Assembly (NCBI GenBank): GCA_030247885.1
Contig: JAPDRO010000004.1
Span: 124,001-188,000, forward strand
Length of the DNA: 64,000 nt
Direction of reading: 5' to 3'
DNA from: Taxawa tesnikishii (nom. ined.)
Taxonomy: Eukaryota; Ascomycota; Dothideomycetes; Dothideales
Below, piece by piece: positions 1-11,925 of the stretch; positions within the stretch are counted from its first letter, which is position 1, and each line of letters opens with the position of its first letter. The translations under genes were made by a program, and so were the position numbers. The notes beneath the pieces were generated by a model, which was not told the DNA's origin, did not search any database, and saw nothing but the letters and a program-made list of their open reading frames with translations.

Positions 1-1038
1 GGGCCGTCTCTCTTTGCAACCCGTATTGTGTTGATATTCCAAACCGGAGAGGACTGTTCGGCTTCGGTTCCATAGCCAGGATCTATCTCCCTCTTCGCAC
101 ACCTTTTCCTTGCCCAGAATGCCATCCCTCCCAGCCCTGACAACCTACGCCTTCCGTCTAACCTCCTTCCTGTCCGGCATCTTCTCCTTCTCTCCCCGCA
201 AAGATTTCTCTCAACCTTCGCCCTACCCTTTTCAGCACTGCCAGTTGCCAATGGGAACGCGCTTGCGGCCATAGCAATGGGATGTACTGCACGCTTGCGG
301 CATCCCAAGAGAATCGAGCTTTCTTCCGTACGACGGTGCCCATGCGGGTGTTGACTGCTCTGATATTTGGGAGACATGATGGAGAGTAGAAAGTGCCGGC
401 GGTCTGGGAGGCCGGAGGCGCGGTTTTGACTGCGCTAATGCTTTGGATCGGGTGAGATATTGGGAGAGAGAGATAGAAGGCAGTATTGCCCCTCTCCTAT
501 CCATGTATATCCTGCATATGTAAACACGTCGGCACTGCTGTTTCGCACCTTGCTGTAGCAATCATCTAGCCGGTTGAACTGCCTGTCGAGAACGAGAGTT
601 AGGCGCCCACAACAACGCCAAGAATAGCAGTGCATACGCGTAGCTCAGCCGCACGTAACTCTCACCTCGTGCTTACAGATGCACACGACACAGCGTTCTT
701 ACACGGGACTTGGCTAGCGTCTAAAAACCGGGATGCGGTAGATCTTGAAAATGGATCTGATGAACAAAGCGAAATTATCCCGCTATGGGCTACAGGTGCC
801 TGGCAAGAGATGAGAATCTTCCAACATGCTGATGTCACGATCGCATTCTGCGCGACAGACAGATGTAGCACAAACACCGGAGTCTGCGAACCAGTTCCCT
901 GGTATGGATACACAAGGTGTGTTGATTAGCCTGCTTGAAACCCATACAGCTTCAAACATTCATGTATCAAACAAACCAAGTCATCTCAAGATCTCTTCCA
1001 TATCCAACCCTACACTCATGCTTCATCCACGATACGAG
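1..1038. other. No supported gene
   Basis: Only short open frames on both strands, none with a recognisable domain, signal peptide or splice-consistent extension. The right part probably holds the promoter and 5' leader of the secreted-protein gene that follows. Confidence 0.5.
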
Positions 1039-1722
1039 ATGCTTTCCACAGCCCTCCTCTCTCTCGCCACACTGACATCCCTCTTCACTCTCACAAGCGC
1101 CCTCCCACAGTCCGCACACACCGACATCATCACCTACGACAAGTCTGGCCCAACTCTCTACCTCGTCAGCAGCACCTCCGCCGCCTACCCCTTCAGCGGC
1201 TGCGCCAAAGACATCACAAACGCGGGCGCAATTGGCCTCCTCGATGACTACATCAGCCCCCAAGGCGACGCGCTGGTCTTGCGTACTATCGACAAGGCCA
1301 GCGCCATCAACGGCCTGCCAACCTTCAACCTCACCCACGGCCACCTGAGCACCGAGTCCATGGGCTCTCACGGCATCGGCGGACCATTCCAGTACCAGAC
1401 CACAGGCGTCAACGCTTCCGATCCGAGCCCGTCAGGTTCACCCTGCCGACCGAGAGCTTCGCGCCCGTTGAGGGCCACTTCACCGTCACGGACGGGTATC
1501 TGCTGGGTCTTGATGGACGCACAGAGGGGTTCAGGATCTGCCCCGGCGATTTTGGGGAGAGTGTGGTATGTATTTTGCTGTGGTCATTGGAAGGCCACTG
1601 GAAATGACAAAAGCTTCATGCTGACCGAGATGCAGATTACTTGGCTCGGTCGTGATGCCGCTTGCCAGTCAACCTACCTTCATGTTTACCCCGTGCCGCC
1701 ATATGGGGTTATCGTCAACTAA
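1039..1722 (+). CDS. Small secreted protein, unknown function
   Basis: Predicted protein of about 204 residues. It starts with a hydrophobic signal peptide (MLSTALLSLATLTSLFTLTS, then ALPQ), so it is probably secreted. I do not recognise a family. Two exons are seen. Intron 1566-1635 runs from GTATGT to CAG with a CTGAC branch site just before the acceptor, and exon 2 continues in phase 0 to the stop. The mature part contains an NLT glycosylation site and cysteines in FSGCAKD, RICPGDF and DAACQS. Near 1425 the coding frame moves by one base (one G appears to be missing in the GATCCGAG context). The downstream frame reads sensibly into exon 2, so this is either a recent break or an assembly error. 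An ATG at 1018 is an alternative start, but 1039 puts the signal peptide at the N-terminus. Confidence 0.6.
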   Translation: MLSTALLSLATLTSLFTLTSALPQSAHTDIITYDKSGPTLYLVSSTSAAYPFSGCAKDITNAGAIGLLDDYISPQGDALVLRTIDKASAINGLPTFNLTHGHLSTESMGSHGIGGPFQYQTTGVNASDPSPSGSPCRPRASRPLRATSPSRTGICWVLMDAQRGSGSAPAILGRVWYVFCCGHWKATGNDKSFMLTEMQITWLGRDAACQSTYLHVYPVPPYGVIVN

Positions 1723-3084
1723 GGCCTCTTGTGTGTAAAGGGCGGCGAGGTATTGCTGGAGTTTGGTGAAAGAGGGTTCTATTGCGTTTCAGCGGTGCAT
1801 GTCTTGCATTTGCATGCGCCTTGTTTTTGTCGCTTCGTTTTTGACGCTCTTTCCATATTTCCCGTCGGCTTCATAGCTTGCATTCCATGCGAACCAAGGA
1901 GAAACGACCATTATCCACCACCCAATATTGTTACCACAGAGCTGCCCGCACCGATGAACGTTCCGCAGCTCGCCTGACCACCCGCTTATCTCGATACGGG
2001 GATGGCTCCTGATAGATAGCAATTCGCACTGCTGCGACCTGAGTAGGTACGTTGACCGTCAAAATTGCTGAGCGCTTGTCCCAGCCCGCTGCGTTTTCTT
2101 TACAGGATTCCCAAAAACACTGCTCTGGCGACCAGCACTGGCTAGTACTTTCAACGAAGCCTTCTCCGTCGCACTCGCGTCCTGGGTGCTTCCCTTATCA
2201 TCCGATGTAAGCGCTTCTTCAAGTACAATGGCGATGACGGAAACCCCCAGCGAGGACTCGCCTCTTGAGTCAGAGAACGGAACAAGTTGAGAAGGCCAGA
2301 GAACGCTGATAACGCACCCCAAGCGCACTGGGCCAACGGAGTCGGTGAAGTGGATGGCGTGGAGAAATATTATCGTCGTGACAAGAGTTGCGCAGGAATT
2401 GAGCATTCTGTTCTTTTAGCGATCAGACATTCTTCAGACCACGGGACTGTTCCGGACGTGCGGTCCATCACCGCCTTGATTGGCGCGGTCACTGCAGGCC
2501 CATCCATGCCCTGTCTCTCCACCGACTACCCTCCGACAACAGGTAGGGCCGGTACCTGGAGAGGGGGCATGTGAGGAGCGGCGGGTCATTTCTTTGGTCG
2601 GCAGCGCACTCAGTGGACGGTGGCCCTGTTGATTGCAACCAGCATTGTGCTGATACTCGTAGGAGGATGGACGAAACACTACGAACTGCCAGACCTGTCC
2701 CGATTTACTATGTTGTTCAAATGGATATAGGATCGACGCACGTCATCTTGGTTTCCCACGCTTTCGCTGCTGCCGCGAGAGCAGATGAGCTTTGTCATCT
2801 TGCATCACGCAATTCTGAAGGAGACTTGAGCATGCAGATTGCTATCCTGCTTCAGCATGTAGGAAGAACGCGTACTGGGAGTAAATACAAAAACGTGGAA
2901 AAATTCAGGCGGTGCTGCAAAGACGCTTGCATAGTCCAATACGTGAATGAGATCATTGCTCGTTATGATGGTGTTCGTAGGTCATGACTTTGCATCCTAA
3001 ATGCAACAAAGGAACCTCAGACACTTGTGCTCGTCGCCTCTCTTCCGGCGTTCATACCACCACGCTCTACGAAGCACCTGGCTC
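1723..3084. other. Intergenic, possible decayed coding traces
   Basis: No gene can be defended. On the plus strand an open stretch from an ATG at 2229 ends after about 20 codons. A separate hydrophobic stretch near 2610-2710 reads like a transmembrane helix (WTVALLIATSIVLILVGGW). These could be remnants of a broken membrane-protein gene, but the frames do not connect through plausible introns. Confidence 0.3.
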
Positions 3085-4240
3085 TCACGCCGTCACCGTG
3101 TTACCCGTGACCGTGATGACAGCGGTATACAGACTCCTCACAGCGCCGTTATTCGCATGGAACACCATATGTTGGCCATCTTTAGCAACCTGAGCACCGC
3201 CCGGTGCGCTGAGTCCGTACGATCCCGTCTGGAAAAGCGGCGTGGACCGCCTCGTATACGGGCCCTTGACGTTTGATGCGGTTGCGTATGAAACGCTGTA
3301 ATTGGTCGTGGTGAAACAGCCGGGGCTGAAGAAGAGTATGTACTTGCCGGAGCTGGTACGGATGATGTTGGGTGCTTCGACGATTCCGTCATCGGAGGCG
3401 CCGTTGTTATTCAAGAGTGTGGTCGTCGAGCCCTGCAATGTCACGCCGTCCGAGGCGACTGGCTGCAGGAGAATTGGCGTGCCGACGATCGGTGAGACTG
3501 TGTTTCCGCAGGCGCCACCCTGTGGTTGCTCGTTAGCAATGTTTTCCTTTTAAGCTAACAGGGTGGGATCTGAAGCCTTACATGTCCGATTGAGTTTCCG
3601 TCGACCTTGTATACAATGTACCGCTGTCCGTTGCTGTCCTGGAATCCTGATGCATCAATGGCACCACCCGAAGACAATGGACAAATGAGTGCGCTTGCTT
3701 GGGCCGCATATGGCCCCACGATGTTCTTCGATGTCGCAGCGCCTACGCAGTGCTTGCTGGTGTCGGCTGTCGTAGTGGCGGAGAAGTACATCACGAAAGA
3801 GCCGTCGTCCTGGTAGAGTCCATGTTAACGTAGCTCCATTGTGTAGGCTGCGTTCCGCTTACCAACTGCCGCACATCTGGCGCCCAAGTGTTGTAATTGT
3901 CCGAAGGGACCCATGATGGCAGAGTGGGAAGAGCATCTTTCCACGAGCCGTCGCTGTTCGTAAGGAGCGTCCAGCTGCTGAAATCCGTCGACGTCGCTAC
4001 AGGGATATGTACGCCGTTTCCTCGGGTACGGGTTGCAAATGCATACCACGTACTGCCAACTTTGATGATAGAAGGGTCCGGGAAATTGGTAGATATGACA
4101 GGCCCTGATTCCGAGCGAGCAGTGAGGGCACGGATGGAGAACTTCTCTACTGCCGTCTTCTGCACAGGAAGTGCAGACGAAAGGCAGGAAAAACTGATCG
4201 TCACCAGCGTGACTATAGGAAGCAGCAGCTGGTAGAGCAT
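3085..4240 (-). CDS. Secreted glycoside hydrolase family 43 protein
   Basis: Predicted 346-residue secreted enzyme of the GH43 five-bladed propeller clan (arabinanase/beta-xylosidase type), acting on plant cell-wall arabinan or xylan side chains. A signal peptide starts MLYQLLLPIVTLVTISFSCL. The three GH43 acidic positions are visible: Asp in NFPDPSII, Asp in GAIDASGFQD and Glu in GIVEAPNII. Three exons are supported. Intron 3810-3862 (GTAAGC to CAG, with TTAAC) joins DVRQL to DDGSFVMYFSA, the usual blade sequence. Intron 3520-3581 (GTAAGG to CAG, with GCTAACG) joins GNSIGH to GGACGN. Both are phase 0, and the total coding length is a multiple of three with no break. Exact substrate cannot be read from sequence. 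Confidence 0.92.
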
Positions 4241-6000
4241 GTTTTGGGCAGGCTACAAGCACATACAACGGGGTGCAGAAGACGTTAACAAACGGTAGCC
4301 TCAGGAGTCAATTAGAAACGTTCAAAGGAGCGAGCAGGAGACGATGAAAGAGGAGCGTTTTTCTGAACAGGGGCAGGACGGCCTATTTTGTACGCTCTTG
4401 AACTGGAAAGGGAAACAGAAATGAGGTCACTTATCGCGTTGAGCGGTCCTATGCAGCTGCGTCGATACTTTCGGTGCTATGCGTGGACGTTGTATTTCTC
4501 CACCAAAGGATAAGAGATCGCTGGTATCGCTGCGCTGCGATGGGTGTGCGTGCCCCAATTTCATGCGTCGGAGCGGTCAGTGGTTTGTACCAAATGTTGC
4601 TGAACGTGTTGTGCCAGCTACGCCAGCCCGACCTAAAATGGCGATGGTTTGGGCTGTCGACGAGCTAACCCGAGGGAAACAGAGGATCTGCTTGCAGATT
4701 GCCTGTTCCTGGTGGAGAATTTGACGGTGCAGGTGGTAGCGAGGCTAAGGAGCTCTGTCGAAAGCCGCTTCAAGCGCGCGAGGACCTTTAGTGCAGCCAT
4801 TGGTGCGGAGAAGTCATGTCGAGGTTGTGTGTGTTTGGTAACGACGTGCTTTTGCGTGCTGGTAGACAGCCAGTACGTCAGAGCTATAGCTGCAGGTCAT
4901 GAGGCAGCATACTTTATGGTGGAAGATCAATAAGCTGATCGACGCTCGGAGGGACTACATCGAAGGTTTCGTGAGACTTTTTGCTGTAAGAGGCGACACC
5001 GGAAGGAGATCTCTCGTACTGTCCCGTCCGGACGTTAGGAAACACACACACACGTGCAAGATGGCCTGGAACGTGTGGCCACCGGAAAAGTGGGGAACGA
5101 AGGGCGCCTCTGTGGAGGAGGGGGAGGAGGAGGTCTGGAGTGCATGTGGCTGGCTCGTACAGAAAGGCCCCTGCGTGCTGTACAGAGTGCTTGATCGCGC
5201 TCCTCTCGGTACAACGATCTTTCTCTCCTCCTCCAGACGAATGTTGGCATCAGAGCGCGAGTCGAATCGGCGATACGGAGACTCGACTCCTCGAGCCCGG
5301 TGATGGCATCCTGCGCCACGTCGACTTTCTTGCACCGGGGGGGGGGGCGGTGGAATGTCAATGTCTCCTCCACGTTCTCCGGTGGACCAGAGGGCTGGTG
5401 GCTCGAGTCTCACGGCGCAATACCGAGAGAGCGACGGCTTGGCGGCGAGAGACGCGGGCAAGAACGCCGATGCTTACTCAACAACTGCCGCGGCAATTAC
5501 GAACACGTACTAGTACGGAGGCGCGGTCAAGCGAGGCGCGGAAATTCAGCTCGCGCATCGCCCACAATTGGGATAGCAGCTGCGGTAACCACGGATAACA
5601 AAGTGCCAGAAGCGCCATATGAGCTGATCCTCTCTAACGCGGTTATTGGGCGGGGTGCCTCGCGTTTCGAAGGATTTTCCGCACGCTGCTCTGTGCACAC
5701 CATCTGCTGACGAGTATTTTGGCAAGTCATCATCGACTCCAACCCAACCTCGCCCTCTCCCCTTCGGCGTGTTAGCGAAGAGCAGCTGGAGTATGATACT
5801 GCGGCGTGTCCACCAGCTCCCGCCACTCTTCACTACACCTTGCGCGCAGTGCAGTGAGACAGCGCAGATCTATCGCTATCGTCACAAACCTTCTGGATGA
5901 TGCAACCCCTTCGAGACGCTCCCTGCTGAACATCACGTCCCCCACAGTTTGACGTGCCGCAACATCGGTCGATTAACGGCTCCGACCCAACACCGCAGCA
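4241..6000. other. Intergenic, no supported gene
   Basis: About 1.76 kb between the divergent GH43 and membrane-protein genes. Several open frames overlap on both strands but show no domain or splice logic. A G-run at about 5339-5346 and a purine-rich GGAGG block near 5115-5135 are visible. The ends presumably carry the two promoters. Confidence 0.5.
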
Positions 6001-7165
6001 ATGGATCGAGCAGTAAACACCCGTCGCAGAGCGATGGACGTCCAGAAACCCAGTGATCCGGCTGGTCTAACCCTCGAAGCATGGGCGCAAGGCTTCATGG
6101 TCGGCGCATTGATCATAATGGCCTGCATCACCGTCGCAAACATGAGGAGGCACGTCCTTCTTCACAAACTCATCCTGGTCGAGGCAAGTCTCAGTTGGGA
6201 TCGACGTTCTACACCCGCGACACTGTCGCACTCAATCGCCTTCGCTTTCTGTGAGTGGCGCACATGCTAACATGTCATCTCACAGCTCATCTTCGGCACG
6301 TTTCAAGGCACGTGTATCTTCGCAAATCCTCCATACTACAACTGGTATTTATCCGTCGGCGCAATATTCCTCAACACTTCCTGGAGTCTTCATAATGTCA
6401 TTGCCTGGATGGTACGCCACGCACTGCAAGCATACACGCACCAGCACACTAACGCGCTTGCAGAAAAACAAACCATTCCTCAGCCGCCGAGTAAGCTTGA
6501 TATATATCGTCACGGTCATCTTGGTGCAACCCTACTGGATCTTGGAGATCGTCGCCAACTTCCTCTATTTCAACAACATCAACAACCTCTTCCAGTACAC
6601 TCGACCATACGAGGCTCTTTTCCGTGATCCGTGGTGGATCTACACCTGCTGCTCTTTAATCTGGAATATCAAGCGCCGCTACGAGTTCGGTTTTATCGAG
6701 CTCGTCCGGGTGTCGCCGCGTTTTGGAGTCCTCATCGCCGGTATGATGATGTCCATCGCCTTCGTCATCGTCGACATTCTTTCCGTCACCCACGCCATTA
6801 AAGGCTCTGGATCTCCGGATGGAATCAACCCATTCTGGAAGCTCGCTTTCGTCTTCAAGTGTCTGACTGATACTGTGGTTCTCGACGATTTCAAGACTGC
6901 CCTTGACCGATTGAAGCAATACAGACTCGAGCGGATAGGCAGCGTGTTCACTGCCGACGGCTTCAACACGCTTGATAGCGATCGTTTGGCCAGTGCTCGC
7001 CACAAAAAGCAAGATGCTCCAAGGAACGACTCGGGCAGCGATCCGCGTGTCAAATCCCGAGACTGGGGCAACCCCGATTTCGATATTGAGCGCCTGGACG
7101 TTGAGCTCAGGGAACCGCCCGCCGTGGCAGGCGCTGAAAGGATGCGCTCGGCATCTAGTGGGTGA
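6001..7165 (+). CDS. Conserved fungal multi-pass membrane protein
   Basis: Predicted 336-residue integral membrane protein of a conserved but functionally unassigned fungal type. Exon 1 (6001-6183) holds the first helix (GFMVGALIIMACITVANM). Exon 2 (6286-6411) begins LIFGTFQGT and holds another helix. Exon 3 (6464-7165) holds the remaining helices (ILVQPYWILEIVANFLYF, the WWIYTCC region, VLIAGMMMSIAFVIVDIL) and a hydrophilic, probably cytoplasmic tail of about 90 residues. Intron 6412-6463 is ordinary GT-AG with ACTAACG. Intron 6184-6285 appears to be GC-AG (donor GCAAGT, branch TGCTAAC, acceptor CACAG). This choice keeps the expected LILVE-LIFGTF continuity in phase 0, whereas the nearest GTGAGT at 6251 would make a 35-nt intron. 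Role unknown. Confidence 0.8.
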
Positions 7166-8494
7166 TGGTATTGAGCTCAAGGGAGGCGAACTTTGTTATG
7201 AAATCTACTTACATAGACCCAACCCGCCGCCTAGATATGAAGATTGCCGGTCTCAGAGCTAAGGGGAAGGACGACTCCAAGGTGCATCTTGTGCGGCGAC
7301 AGAACGCCACCGGATGTGGCGCGCGACGAACCAACACCGGGATATGTCACTATCAGCTCGGCGAATTTCCAACGCCACAATTTCCAGGGATACGGCAGTG
7401 TACCAGACTCTTCATGTCTTTCGAGGTTTTGGGTCAGTGCACGGAGTGTGCGACAGCTGCGTCTACACTGACTGCGCAGACTGCGGAGGTGATCAAGACC
7501 TGGAAGAAGCGCGAGATAGTGCGAACATCCATCCAGGAAGAGCTGCGCGAGGAGTGCAATCGGGTTATCCATCTCCGTACAAAGTACGTTCAGGGGCGCT
7601 CCAGTCATGCAATCTGTCCATCGATGCTGCGAAGATATGGATTGGGAGACGTCGAGGAAGGAAAAATTTCCCTGGTTTCGGCGGCTTGTTTCGTTGTCGG
7701 GAAGATGACGAAGAAGTGAAGGACGGAGCGTTTTGAACTAAGAGACAAGAGGCATAGGGAGGGATTTCAGACCGGCGTAGTTCCGACAGCGTCTTTGAGG
7801 AGATCAAGGACCACGACGAGGTGTAATTGGCTTGCCGCGCCTTGCGGTGAAGCGCGGCGGCGCAGCATCAGCACTCTCCAGGAATGGGCAATAGCCAATG
7901 ATGTTTCCGAGAAGGGTTATCTATGTTATTGAATTCCGGCTAGAAAATAGCGAGGCCGGTTAATGCTCATTGGAGAGGAAGATACGAGGGGGAGCATGTG
8001 GGTGTCGAGGCAGACAAATAACCGTTTCCTGAAAAGCTGCTTCATAGACCAAACCGAACACGCTGCTCTTCACCGCTTCTGCCAGCCCGGTGGGCCTGGG
8101 TGCATACATCCAGGTTGCCATGCGCCAGCTCCTGCGGACTGTTGAAGCCTTGCCGTCGTGTGTAAGCAGCACACCACTTCCGTCACGGAGCTTTCACGCG
8201 TGCACTCTCTCGTCAGGATCAGCGCCTTCGTCATCTAAAGCAGTCTTGTCAGACTTCCTTCATACCATGCTCGCGCACTTAACCGACTGCGCGGGTCGTG
8301 ACTTCCTTCTTTCGCCTCACTCGCCAGGCAGTCGTACGCCCTAGCGCATCCCACCGACACCATGATATTTTCGAACCTGGACCGCCTGCTCTCCTTTCCT
8401 TCACATTGCCATCAGTCACTCTGTCGTTTCTGCGTTGCAGTCCCGTCCTGTCAGCTAGCGTTGTTCTGGCGGCGCTGCTCCTTCCGCCGTCGAC
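7166..8494. other. Intergenic, one weak open frame
   Basis: A plus-strand frame from an ATG at 7163 to 7719 would encode about 185 residues with a charged helical stretch near the middle (TWKKREIVRTSIQEELREEC). It overlaps the end of the membrane-protein gene by three bases, has no recognisable domain, and lies where a 3' UTR is expected. I do not call it a gene. The rest shows nothing. Confidence 0.3.
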
Positions 8495-10974
8495 ATGGCC
8501 GGTGAAGAGTACAACTCGTCTGATGACGAGTCCGAGGTGCCTGTGAACCCGTTCGCCAATGCAGGAGCATCAGCCATCTCCAAAATCATGCTCAACCCAG
8601 AGGAAGCTCGGAGACGCTCGAAAAAGATCTGCAAAGGAACTCGAACCATGCCATACCGCCCCCAGCACGCGGAGGATTGAGTCTTATTGGGTCGACACGT
8701 TCCAGGCCTTCTACTCGAGCATGGGAAAGGAGTCAGTATTATGCTGAGTGCTTCCCGCGGTCGGTCCTGTCTGCTAAATTGGCTGAACAGTATCAAGACT
8801 CGGGTACTAATTGGAGAAGACCTCGTGCGCTTCGTTTTTGGATGTCCGACCTTCCTGAAACCTGGAGCCGGTGAACGATTATAAGCTTCTTATATCTTCA
8901 ACCGACTTCGCTTTGTCCGTAACACAATCGGAATGTACTATCCAGATTACTCCCTCACTGCGGGCGAGAGTGCCAGTCTCAAGGATGCGTTCCAAATGTT
9001 GGTGGATAAGGGTGAATACAACATCTTGCCTTTCCGCAAGTATCGTGCTAACGTTAGCCTTCAGCCTTGTCACTACCGAGCCTGTGAACCCGCCGCAATG
9101 GCTGTCTGCCTGCTTGATGTCCTCCATGAATGCGGCATTTCTGGCTCGTGCTCTGAACGTCGGTACCCGTGATTGGAGCGCTACCATCTCCATGGTGCTC
9201 TCGCTGGCCCCTCCTATAGCCACAGCTATCTTATCTGGTGATGTCGCAGTGTCGCAGCATCATCAACCTCATCAGTGTTTGCAGTATCGCGGCCTCCGTC
9301 TGCAGCTCTATCGGAATACCTGTACGGGTGAATTCACTATGGAGCGTACCATGCAGTTACTCTATACACAGGGATCCAAGCGGAATCTAGCAGGAAACCG
9401 AACCTTTCGTATGCATAGCTTTACGGACTCCGTACATCACTCAGCCGATCCCTTGCAGTTGGTCATGATTATGGCTCTGCGCACTGGGAGCTGTGCTAGT
9501 GGAAGGTATTTGAACGAGGTAGTTTCCTCTACCTTGCTCCGCCCTTGTCGGATGGTGCAATCGAAGGACGCTGAACGCCCTAGCGGAAGCGGGCGATTGA
9601 GAGTGCCGACATCGATGAGTTTTCCCAGGACCCTGCCAATGCGCACCTCTCCATCGATGTGTCTCAGCCTCGCAGGAAGACGCAGCGCTTGCTACGTGAG
9701 AGGACGGATCTCTCCCGGCTCAATGCGATCCATGCTGGCCTCGACGACCCCCTCGTCTCCCTTACTGTCAACCGCCCCACTTCCACTCAGCCTCCCACCC
9801 TACAGCCTCCCACTGCTCCTCGACTCGACCTGCCTCGCAACATCAGCGACGAGGCGTTGGACCTTCGTTTGCGCAGTTCCGCGAGCGTCACGACTGATGC
9901 GCGCTCGCTTCCTGATCCTGCTGGCTCGGCGTTCACTGCAGCGCCGTCTGGAAGCTCCAAGTATGCGAAGATGAAGGGCGCCGAACTTGTTGCTCTTCTC
10001 GATGACCGCAAGCTACGGAATTGGGACAAGAAGGCCGACATGATCGAGCGACTCGAGAAGTACGACCGCGACAATGCCGGGTCAGCTCCGGCGCCAAGCT
10101 TGCAGTTGGTGCAGATTGCGGATGCCGATGGCGGCCGCACTGATGAGGAGTACGACAGTGGTGACGATGACTACGAGCCTGATGCCCAAGAGGAGCTCCA
10201 GCTTTCGGTCATCGACGTTATGGCAAGTGGAGCTGTCTACGGTCCGGGCGAAGACCCGGTCAGGCGTGAAGTGCAGCAGGAGGTGCTGGAGGCTGCACGA
10301 AACTACGGCATCAGCCAGCACACAGCGGTCCTCGCGTCCGCTGGTCTAATGGGGACAGCGGAGGAGTTCAACCACAGGGTGAGTCGCATCAACATACACA
10401 CGCCATGCCGCAACCCGCAACTCGTCAGCACGTATCTTACAAATCACTCCGACTCCCGTGACTCCCCACCCTGTTCGAGCGAGCCTGCCACTACGAGATA
10501 ATCGGCTGTCGTTACCGTACTTGTTCGACAGAGTGTCTCATTATACATGAGAAAAGCAGTAACGAAGCCACTGTTCACCGGGCAAATGCGATCCTCGATC
10601 TGCCATTCTCAGAACCCTGCGCCGAGGCGTCCTGTACGTTCGTAGGCAGGGGCCGTGACTTGCAGGAGGCTCGAAGGAGGCTCGCTAACCATAGACGCAA
10701 TCGACACAACTGGAAGGAGATGTCTTGCTCAATCGGTGGTCATGCGGACTGCGACAAGAAACTCGGTTCTAAAGATCAATTAAAGTACCACAAGCAGAAA
10801 CACCACCGTGCAACTCCGTTCATCAAGCAACCATGCCCCGCTCGATGCTAGCCATACAAACGGGGGAATCTGCTCGACGATCATGGTCTGCGCCAACACC
10901 ATATCAAACAGCATAAGAAGAAGGGTAAGGAGCTCAAGCAGCTCATGATAACAGCGCAAGCGAAGCAGGCCGAG
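8495..10974 (+). pseudogene. Decayed SAP-like and C2H2-finger protein, possible element gene
   Basis: A broken gene. The N-terminus (MAGEEYNSSDDESEVPVNPF) is acidic. Coding-like stretches follow in different frames to about 9170 (for example ESYWVDTFQAFYSSMGKE near 8683, and a frame covering 8906-9172). From about 9600 one frame is long and clean. It contains a SAP-like helix pair (MKGAELVALLDDRKL, then KKADMIERLEKYD) and an acidic stretch. A probable intron 10379-10479 (GTGAGT donor) leads to a tail with three or four Cys/His finger-like units. The last unit is cut by TAG at 10849-10851, yet about 40 further codons continue in frame with HHIKQHKKKG to a second stop near 10974. Layout and decay recall fungal tyrosine-recombinase (DUF3435/FluG-like) or other element-borne genes. 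That is a guess, as no catalytic residues were recognised. Confidence 0.5.
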
Positions 10975-11925
10975 TAGGATGCGGAATGGCCTATCATCAG
11001 TGGTTTCGTTGTTGCCGTTGCTCTTCCTTGCCAACGCGGACGGTTCTTGTTTTGTAGCGTCTTTGCTAGTTTTTGTTGAGGGCCATGTGGATGTCAAGGG
11101 AATCGGGAGATTGTTGATACATAAATCAAGGTGAATATCAGAAGTCTTCAGTGCGACTAATTGAGACAACGTAGTCTGGTTTTCAATGCTTGGCTGTACG
11201 GCTCTCAAGTTTGTGACTGGACGGCTTGGCCATGCGAGAACTGGGTACAGGCGTCAAAGCGCGTCTGAAACAAAGAATTGCCGTCTCGACACTCCTCAAA
11301 CAGCGCCGATTTCTCCATCCCGATCCCTGTTCGTCTTCGTGACCTGCCGAGCGCTTGATGACTGAGCAGTCATAGGAGCTTACCATTGGCATAGAACGCA
11401 GTGGACCGCCAAGCGGACCGGAGACGCGTCCTCGCCCAATGACGATTGAGATTATTCACGGGCAGATAGCCGAACGATGAGTTAGCGCTCGATCTGGTGA
11501 TGCCGAGAATCACGAGGAGAAGGGTGCGGGCGTGCTGGCATCCGACTGGCAGGAGAAGAGAATGCGTTACTCCTACAACACCCCGCGTACGCAAGAATGA
11601 CGGCATCTAGAGACGCTCGTGACGCTCGTGACGAGTGGAACAAAGGCACGCAGGTGACGGTAAAGGCAGGTAGAGCTGTCAGGCTTGCATCACAGAGTAA
11701 ACACGACGAGCAATAGGAGCGCGACTTCCGCGTAATGCCCCTCCATCATCCCTGCATTGAATCATCTATTAACCGTCCGTTGAACGCTACAAACAGAGAG
11801 TAGGTCTTAGCTCCACGTTCTTTCTTTGTACCTGTCAGCAGTTGTACCTCAAGTACATCCTCCATCGGACACACGCCTTCACGACCTCAACAGTTCCACA
11901 TCGAGCCGATTCCAACGGGGCAACC
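10975..11925. other. Intergenic, no supported gene
   Basis: No convincing coding frame. A direct short repeat GACGCTCGT occurs twice at about 11611-11630. The right end should hold the promoter of the FAD-Rieske gene. A pyrimidine-rich leader (about 11816-11925) precedes its start. Confidence 0.5.

Noticed and set aside
4955-5461. Minus-strand open frames with poly-Pro and Ser-rich stretches
   Set aside because: Low-complexity reading of GGAGG/G-run DNA; no start context, no domain, no splice support.
8871-9974. Long plus-strand open frame of 367 codons
   Set aside because: Its residues show no domain, and it overlaps the better-supported SAP-motif frame and the coding-like segments in other frames of the decayed gene. 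It is an unstopped shadow.
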